NCBI RefSeq assembly: GCF_014193845.1
Contig: NZ_JACHZX010000008.1
Coordinates: 1-64,000, forward strand
Direction: 5' to 3'
DNA: 64,000 nt
DNA from: Sphingomonas sp. BK345
Lineage (GTDB): Bacteria > Pseudomonadota > Alphaproteobacteria > Sphingomonadales > Sphingomonadaceae
Shown here: positions 58,922 to 64,000 of the stretch, in pieces
How the letters are laid out: every line of letters starts with the position of its first letter
How positions within the stretch are numbered: the stretch's first letter is position 1
Notes under the pieces: generated by a model
The model's database searches: none
The model's input: the letters and a program-made list of their open reading frames with translations, nothing else
What the model was told of the DNA's origin: nothing
Position numbers and translations under genes: made by a program

Positions 58922-60178
58922 TCAGATCGTCTTCATCACCAGCGAGGCATTGGTGCCGCCGAAGCCGAAGCTGTTGTTGAGCACCGCGCGCACCTCGCGC
59001 CGGCGCGCGACATGCGGCACGAGGTCGACCCCCTCGGCGCCTTCGGACGGATTGTCGAGGTTGAGCGTCGGCGGCACGATCTGGTCGCGCATCGCCAGGA
59101 TGCAGAAGATGCTCTCCACCGCGCCGGCGCCGCCGAGCAGGTGCCCGATCGCCGACTTGGTCGAGCTCATCGACAGGCCACCGATCGCGTCTCCGAAGAG
59201 CCGCTTTACCGCGCCCAGCTCGATCATGTCCGCCATCGTCGAGGTGCCGTGCGCGTTGATGTAATCGATGTCCGACAGCGCGAGGCCCGACTTGCGCATC
59301 GCCATCTCCATCGCGCGATACGCGCCCGACCCTTCCGGCTCCGGCGCGGTGACGTGGAAGGCGTCGCCCGACAAGCCGTAACCGACCACCTCGGCGTAGA
59401 TCTTGGCGCCGCGCGCCTTGGCCCGCTCATATTCCTCGAGCACGACCACGCCCGCGCCCTCGCCCATGACGAAGCCGTCGCGGTCGCGATCATAGGGGCG
59501 GCTGGCCTGCTCGGGCCGGTCGTTGAAGCTGGTGTTGAGCGCGCGCGCCGCGGCGAAGCCGGCGATGCCGATCGGGCACACCGTGCTCTCCGACCCGCCC
59601 GCGAGCATCACGTCGGCGTCGTCCAGCGCGATCATCCGCGCGGCGTCACCGATCGAGTGCGCGCCGGTCGAGCAGGCGGTGACGACCGCGTGATTGGGCC
59701 CCATCAGCCCGTATTTGATCGAGACCTGACCCGAGATCAGGTTGATGAGGCGGCCGTGGACAAAATGCGGGCTGACCCGCTTCGGTCCCTTCTCGGCCAG
59801 CACCAGCGACTCGCTCTCGATGCCCGGCAGACCGCCGATGCCCGAGCCGATCGAACAGCCGGCGCGGAACCGCTCGGCCTCGCTCATCTCGGTGAGACCG
59901 GCGTCCTCCAGCGCCTGCCCCGCCGCGTCGATGCCGTAGACGATGAACGGATCGACCTGGCGCTGGATCTTGTGATCGACCCTTTTGTCGGGATCGAAGC
60001 CCCAGGGATGCTCCGCCGGCTTCACCTCGCACGCGATCGTGCACTTCTGGTCCGACGCGTCGAAGCGCGTGATCGGGCCGGCGCCCGACTTGCCCGCGAT
60101 CAGATTGGCCCAGCAGGTCTCCACGTCGGCCCCGAGCGGGGTGACGAGGCCGAGACCGGTGACGACGACACGGCGCAT
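58922..60178 (-). CDS. fabF: 3-oxoacyl-[acyl-carrier-protein] synthase II
   Basis: A 418-residue condensing enzyme of fatty-acid elongation. The catalytic Cys is in VVTACSTGAHSIGDAA, and the two His residues are in NAHGTSTMAD and SAIGHLLGGAG; the C-terminus has NNSFGFGGTNASL. The ATG at 60178 gives the family N-terminus MRRVVVTGLGLVTPLG. It follows acpP in the fab operon. Confidence 0.97.
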   Translation of the reverse strand: MRRVVVTGLGLVTPLGADVETCWANLIAGKSGAGPITRFDASDQKCTIACEVKPAEHPWGFDPDKRVDHKIQRQVDPFIVYGIDAAGQALEDAGLTEMSEAERFRAGCSIGSGIGGLPGIESESLVLAEKGPKRVSPHFVHGRLINLISGQVSIKYGLMGPNHAVVTACSTGAHSIGDAARMIALDDADVMLAGGSESTVCPIGIAGFAAARALNTSFNDRPEQASRPYDRDRDGFVMGEGAGVVVLEEYERAKARGAKIYAEVVGYGLSGDAFHVTAPEPEGSGAYRAMEMAMRKSGLALSDIDYINAHGTSTMADMIELGAVKRLFGDAIGGLSMSSTKSAIGHLLGGAGAVESIFCILAMRDQIVPPTLNLDNPSEGAEGVDLVPHVARRREVRAVLNNSFGFGGTNASLVMKTI

Positions 60179-60315
60179 AGACGTTCCTTCTTCCCCGGCA
60201 CTGCGCCACGCGTCGCGCCGCCGGTCCTTCCAAACGAAACGGCTCCCCACCCCCTAGCCGAGGACGGAGAGCCGCTCAGATCAGCTCGCTAGAGCGGGAG
60301 GTCTCCCCCCGTTCC

Positions 60316-60552
60316 TCAGCCCTTGTGCTCGTCGATATAGGTGATCGCGTCCTTCACGGTCGAGATCTTCTCGGCCGCATCGTCGGGGATCTCGACGCCG
60401 AACTCTTCCTCGAACGCCATCACCAGCTCGACGATGTCGAGGCTGTCCGCGCCCAGATCGTCGATGAAGCTGGCGTCCTCGGTGACCTTGTCGGCCTCGA
60501 CGCCGAGATGCTCGACGACGATCTTCTTCACGCGGTCGGCGGTCTCGCTCAT
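60316..60552 (-). CDS. acpP: Acyl carrier protein
   Basis: A 78-residue acidic protein of the normal length. The phosphopantetheine attachment Ser is in GADSLDIVELVMAFEEEFG. It carries growing acyl chains between FabD, FabF and FabG. A 137-base gap separates it from fabF. Confidence 0.98.
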   Translation of the reverse strand: MSETADRVKKIVVEHLGVEADKVTEDASFIDDLGADSLDIVELVMAFEEEFGVEIPDDAAEKISTVKDAITYIDEHKG

Positions 60553-60682
60553 AGCTTTCCCTCTTTCAATTGGGGGGTAGGTTTCGAATTGCTGAACGCA
60601 GGTAGAACGGGCTCGCTCCCGTGGCAAGGGTGCGAATGGCTCGCGACCCCCCCCTCGCCTCCGCGTTTGCCGTCCCGGTGGC

Positions 60683-61420
60683 TCAGACCATCGCCATGCC
60701 GCCGTTGACGTGCAGCGTCTGGCCGGTGACGTAGCCGGCCTCGCGCGACGCCAGATACACCACCGCGGCGGCGATGTCCTCGCCGCTGCCGAGATCGCCC
60801 GCGGGGATGCGGCCGAGCAGCGCGCTCTTCTGCGCCTCGGGCAGCACCTCGGTCATGGCGGAGCGGATGAAGCCCGGCGCGACGCAGTTGACGGTGATAT
60901 TGCGGCTGGCGAGCTCCTGCGCCAGCGCCTTGGACATGCCGACCAGCCCGGCCTTGGAGGCGGCGTAATTGGCCTGGCCCGGGTTGCCCGTCTGCCCCAC
61001 CACCGAGGTGATCGACACGACGCGGCCGAAGCGCGCCTTCATCATCGGCTTGGCGGCGGCGCGGATCAGGCGGAAGGCGGCCTCGAGGTTGACCCGGATG
61101 ACCTGGTCCCACTCGTCGTCCTTCATCCGCATCGCGAGATTGTCGCGCGTGACACCGGCGTTGTTGACGAGCACGTCGAGCTTGCCGAGTGCCTCGACCG
61201 CGCGCGGCACCAGCGCGTCGACCGCGGCCGCGTCGGACAGGTTGCAGGCGAGCGCGACATGATCACCGCCGAGCTCGTCGCGGAAGCGCTCCAGCTTGTC
61301 GGGGTTCGAACCCGACAGCGCGAGGCGGGCGCCCTGCGCGGCGAGGCCGCGCGCGATGGCGGAGCCGATCCCGCCGGAGGCGCCGGTGACCAGCGCGGTC
61401 ATGCCTGAGAGATCGAACAT
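60683..61420 (-). CDS. fabG: 3-oxoacyl-[acyl-carrier-protein] reductase
   Basis: A 245-residue short-chain dehydrogenase. It has the NADPH loop TGASGGIGSAIARGLA, NNAGVTRD, the catalytic Ser in VSITSVVGQTGNPGQANYAASKAGL with Tyr and Lys, and the C-terminal YVTGQTLHVNGGM. A GGAG lies seven bases before the ATG, inside the last codons of the upstream GxxExxY gene. Confidence 0.97.
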   Translation of the reverse strand: MFDLSGMTALVTGASGGIGSAIARGLAAQGARLALSGSNPDKLERFRDELGGDHVALACNLSDAAAVDALVPRAVEALGKLDVLVNNAGVTRDNLAMRMKDDEWDQVIRVNLEAAFRLIRAAAKPMMKARFGRVVSITSVVGQTGNPGQANYAASKAGLVGMSKALAQELASRNITVNCVAPGFIRSAMTEVLPEAQKSALLGRIPAGDLGSGEDIAAAVVYLASREAGYVTGQTLHVNGGMAMV

Positions 61421-61423
61421 GCT

Positions 61424-61774
61424 TCACTCCGTATTTTGGTTCACGCGGAGGCGCGGAGACGCGGAGGGTCGATAGCGGTTGACGATCCGTCGCACCCCCT
61501 CCTTCAACGTCTCACCCCCGAAGTTGATGAGCAGCCCGACGGGCTGCTCGATGAGTCTCAGATATGTCAGAAGCTGCTTGCCGTGTACCGGCACCAGCTT
61601 CTCGACCGATTTCACCTCGACCACTAATCGGTTGTCGACCAGCAGGTCGATCCGAAAGGCCGCCGGAAAGACCTGCCCTTCGAAGCAGATGTCGACCGGG
61701 TGCTGCCGGGAGACAAGATAGCCGAGCGCCGCCAGACGCGCCGCGAGCACCCTCTCATAGACGCTTTCCAACAA
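61424..61774 (-). CDS. GxxExxY-family protein, apparently without a normal start codon
   Basis: GxxExxY proteins are small, nuclease-fold-like and of unknown role. Here GLLESVYERVLAARLAAL, RIDLLVDNRLVVEVKSVEKL and LRLIEQPVGLLINFG are visible. The annotated start is a TTG at 61774, which begins inside the conserved GPGLLESVY motif. The same frame remains open upstream to about 61880 and encodes the missing part (DVLDLSLRLHRELGPG), yet I see no ATG, GTG or TTG there. The gene is either truncated, uses a rare start such as ATC, or is read through from fabD. Its tail (ASPRLRVN) is encoded by the flanking repeat. Confidence 0.7.
   Translation of the reverse strand: MLESVYERVLAARLAALGYLVSRQHPVDICFEGQVFPAAFRIDLLVDNRLVVEVKSVEKLVPVHGKQLLTYLRLIEQPVGLLINFGGETLKEGVRRIVNRYRPSASPRLRVNQNTE
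61441..61459. repeat. Inverted repeat, left copy, of GxxExxY cassette
   Basis: TCACGCGGAGGCGCGGAGA, a perfect inverted match to 61854-61872. It also encodes the C-terminus of the GxxExxY protein. Confidence 0.9.
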
Positions 61775-61853
61775 GCCCGGTCCAAGCTCGCGGTGAAGAC
61801 GAAGCGATAGGTCGAGAACGTCACCGCTGATCGCGCCGATATCCCTCGCTTCT

Positions 61854-61872
61854 TCTCCGCGCCTCCGCGTGA
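61854..61872. repeat. Inverted repeat, right copy, of GxxExxY cassette
   Basis: TCTCCGCGCCTCCGCGTGA, the reverse complement of 61441-61459 (19 of 19). It ends two bases before the fabD stop codon region. Confidence 0.9.
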
Positions 61873-61874
61873 TC

Positions 61875-62834
61875 TCACATCCTTTTTAGCAGCGCCTCGA
61901 CGTCGTCCATCGATACCACACTGACCGCCTCGACATCCGGCGCGATGCGCTTGACCATCGGCGCGAGCACCTTTCCGCCGAACTCGACGAACTCGGTCAC
62001 CCCCGCCTCCACCATCGCCAGCACTGACTCGCGCCAGCGCACGCGACCGGTCACCTGCTCCACCAGCAGCCGCCGGATCGCGCCGGGATCGGCCACCGCG
62101 GCGGCGTCGACGTTGGCGAAGACCGGCACCAGCGGCGCGCGCAGCTCGGCCTCGGCCAGCGCCGCCTCCATCGCCTGCGCCGCATCCTCCATCAGCGAAC
62201 AGTGGAACGGCGCCGATACCGGCAGCAGCACCGCACGCTTGGCGCCCAGCTCCTTCGCCAGCGCGACCGCACGCTCCACCGCGAGGCGATGACCCGAGAT
62301 CACCACCTGCGACGGGTCGTTGTCGTTGGCGACGGTGCAGACCAGCGGCTCGCCGCCCTCAGCGAGGATCGAGTCGACCGCGGCGCCCGCGATCGTCTCG
62401 GCCTTGGCGACGTCGGCGCCGAGCAGCGCCGCCATTGCCCCCTCGCCCACCGGCACCGCCGCCTGCATCGCCTGACCGCGCCGCTTGAGCAGCCGCGCCG
62501 TCGTGGCGAGGTCGAAGGTCTCGGCCGCGCACAAAGCGGTATATTCGCCGAGCGAATGACCCGCGACATAATCGGCCTTGTCGGCGACCACGACGCCGCC
62601 CTCGCGCGTCAGCACACGCAGGGTGGCGACGGCGTTGGCCATGATCGCGGGCTGCGCGTTCTCGGTCAGCGTGAGCTCGTCCGCCGGCCCCTCTGCCATC
62701 AGGCGGCGCAGGTTCTGGCCGAGCGCCTCGTCGACCTCGCCGAACACCTCGCGCGCGACCGCCGAGGCGTCGGCCAGCGCGGCGCCCATGCCGACTGCCT
62801 GGCTGCCCTGACCGGGGAAGATGAACGCGCGCAT
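61875..62834 (-). CDS. fabD: Malonyl-CoA:ACP transacylase
   Basis: A 319-residue acyltransferase that loads malonate onto ACP. The catalytic Ser is in VAGHSLGEYTAL, the His in VSAPFHCSLM, and the N-terminus reads FIFPGQGSQAVGMG. The ATG at 62834 is chosen for that match. It is the first gene of the minus-strand fab cluster and is divergent from rpsF; the 209-base gap should hold both promoters. Confidence 0.97.
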   Translation of the reverse strand: MRAFIFPGQGSQAVGMGAALADASAVAREVFGEVDEALGQNLRRLMAEGPADELTLTENAQPAIMANAVATLRVLTREGGVVVADKADYVAGHSLGEYTALCAAETFDLATTARLLKRRGQAMQAAVPVGEGAMAALLGADVAKAETIAGAAVDSILAEGGEPLVCTVANDNDPSQVVISGHRLAVERAVALAKELGAKRAVLLPVSAPFHCSLMEDAAQAMEAALAEAELRAPLVPVFANVDAAAVADPGAIRRLLVEQVTGRVRWRESVLAMVEAGVTEFVEFGGKVLAPMVKRIAPDVEAVSVVSMDDVEALLKRM

Positions 62835-63043
62835 CGTGCCTCTCCTTGGAAAGGCTGCGCTGCTAGGGCGGCGCTCCCGGCCGGTCAACCGCGGGCCCTT
62901 GCGCGCGGAGGGGTTCTGCGGCATAGCACGCCTACTCGGGGCGGGAAGCTACGGCTTCTTCCGCCCCTTGCTGTTGCACGACAGCCGGAGGGGCGTGGCA
63001 CATGGGGTGTCCGTCAGCGATCGGCCAACATTGAGGTACATGC

Positions 63044-63472
63044 ATGGCTCTGTACGAGCACGTGTTCCTTGCGCGCCAGGATCTGGCACAGGCGCAAGTG
63101 GACGCGCTGGCGGAAGCCGCGACCAAGGTGGTCACCGACCACGGCGGCACGGTCGTCAAGACCGAGACCTGGGGCCTGCGCAGCCTCGCCTATCGCATCG
63201 CGAAGAACCGCAAGGCGCATTACGTGATGCTCGAGATCGACGCGCCGGGCGACACCGTCGCCGAGCTGGAGCGTCAGACCAGCATCAACGAGGACGTGAT
63301 CCGCTACATGACCGTGCGCGTCGACGAGCACGAGCAGGGTCCGACCGTGATGATGCGCAAGCAGGAGCGCGACCGCGAGCGTCGCGGCGAGCGCGGGGAG
63401 CGTGGCGACCGCGGGGATCGTGGTGATCGGGGCGACCGTCCGCGTCGTGACCGCGAAGAGGAGAACGCATAA
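63044..63472 (+). CDS. rpsF: 30S ribosomal protein S6
   Basis: A 142-residue protein. The S6 core (residues 1-95) includes MALYEHVFLARQDLAQAQVDAL and VKTETWGLRSLAYRIAKNRKAHYVML. It is followed by a long charged tail of repeated R-G-D/E units (RGERGERGDRGDRGDRGD). Its stop overlaps the rpsR ATG by one base (TAATG). Confidence 0.97.
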   Translation: MALYEHVFLARQDLAQAQVDALAEAATKVVTDHGGTVVKTETWGLRSLAYRIAKNRKAHYVMLEIDAPGDTVAELERQTSINEDVIRYMTVRVDEHEQGPTVMMRKQERDRERRGERGERGDRGDRGDRGDRPRRDREEENA

Positions 63473-63696
63473 TGGCGCGCCCGTTTTTCCGCCGCCGCAA
63501 GTCGTGCCCGTTCAGCGCCAAGGACGCGCCGCGGATCGACTATAAGGACGTGCGTCTGCTGCAGGGCTTCGTGTCCGAGCGCGGCAAGATCGTCCCGTCG
63601 CGCATCACCTCGGTGAGCGCGAAGAAGCAGCGCGAGCTGGCGCAGGCGATCAAGCGCGCCCGCCACCTGGGCCTGCTGCCCTACGTCGTGAAGTAA
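63472..63696 (+). CDS. rpsR: 30S ribosomal protein S18
   Basis: A 74-residue protein with the S18 core RPFFRRRKSCPFSAKDAPRI, DVRLLQGFVSERGKIVPSRIT and KKQRELAQAIKRARHLGLLP. It binds S6 in the 30S platform. It is coupled to rpsF by an overlapping stop and start. Confidence 0.98.
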   Translation: MARPFFRRRKSCPFSAKDAPRIDYKDVRLLQGFVSERGKIVPSRITSVSAKKQRELAQAIKRARHLGLLPYVVK

Positions 63697-63708
63697 GGAG
63701 AAGAGCAG

Positions 63709-64000
63709 ATGGATATCATCCTGCTTGAGCGCGTCGAGAAGCTCGGCGGCATCGGCGACGTGGTGAAGGTGAAGGACGGGTTTGCCCGTAACTACCTGCT
63801 GCCGAACAAGAAGGCGCTCCGCGCCAACGAGGCCAACCGCAAGGTATTCGAGGCCAATCGCGCGCGCATCGAGGCCGACAACGCCTCGCGTCGCTCGGAC
63901 GCGGAGAAGGAGGCCGGCTCGTTCAAGGACGCGCAGGTCACGCTGATCCGCCAGTCGTCGAACACCGGCCAGCTGTACGGCTCGGTCGCGGTGCGCGACC
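63709..64000 (+). CDS. rplI: 50S ribosomal protein L9 (5' part)
   Basis: The first 97 codons of L9, running off the window. The N-terminal domain MDIILLERVEKLGGIGDVVKV then KDGFARNYLLPNKKALRA and the connecting helix are seen. The ATG at 63709 follows AAGGAG. It completes the rpsF-rpsR-rplI operon. Confidence 0.96.
   Translation, partial: MDIILLERVEKLGGIGDVVKVKDGFARNYLLPNKKALRANEANRKVFEANRARIEADNASRRSDAEKEAGSFKDAQVTLIRQSSNTGQLYGSVAVRD

Noticed and set aside
63370..63450. A possible tandem-repeat or CRISPR-like stretch at the end of rpsF
   Set aside because: The repetition comes from the R-G-D/E coding tail of S6; there are no spacers.

Overview
The window is about 64 kb of very GC-rich DNA that reads as the chromosome of a sphingomonad (Alphaproteobacteria, Sphingomonas-like). 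This rests on gene content and order (lptD-surA-pdxA-rsmA; carA/carB-greA beside yqeY-dnaG-rpoD; fabD-fabG-acpP-fabF-mltG beside rpsF-rpsR-rplI), on protein features typical of the group, on frequent GTG starts, and on a large TonB-dependent receptor with clustered periplasmic glycosidases. No tRNA, rRNA or CRISPR array was seen.

Layout. 0-9 kb: the end of an IS110-type transposase, a GNAT acetyltransferase, ndk, holC-pepA, then the divergent envelope operon lptD-surA-pdxA-rsmA. 9-14 kb (minus strand): carA, carB, greA. 14-19 kb (plus): yqeY, dnaG, rpoD and a clear terminator. 19-26.4 kb: a Phd/YefM-PAS fusion protein with its own palindromes, an unknown-MoxR-VWA operon, an overlapping minus-strand operon (SH3 protein, nadC, membrane protein, RNase T2), and a D-2-hydroxyacid dehydrogenase.

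26.8-57.7 kb is an accessory glycan-utilisation island, interrupted by a deaminase, an ABC1 kinase and a TetR-controlled small gene. Its first part looks built for alpha-mannan or high-mannose glycans: four GH92 enzymes, one GH125 exo-alpha-1,6-mannosidase, a TonB-dependent receptor, a ROK-type repressor, a ROK sugar kinase and a GH26-like lipoprotein. The receptor, a GH92, the GH125 and another GH92 form one minus-strand operon. The kinase and a fourth GH92 form a divergent two-gene operon. The second part (GH35, GH74, LacI regulator, GH3, esterase) looks built for a beta-glucan such as xyloglucan.

57.9-64 kb returns to core genes: mltG, fabF, acpP, fabG and fabD on the minus strand, then rpsF, rpsR and the start of rplI on the plus strand. 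A GxxExxY gene bounded by perfect 19-bp inverted repeats lies between fabD and fabG.

Most notable points: two of the four GH92 enzymes carry Gln where the other two carry Glu in the HGN(E/Q)P motif, suggesting mannosyl-phosphodiester cleavage; the GxxExxY cassette in the fab operon; the Phd-PAS fusion preceded by two AT-rich palindromes; and a TetR gene whose start-overlapping palindrome recurs upstream of a neighbouring unknown gene. Functions are assigned by reading protein motifs by eye; no database search was run.
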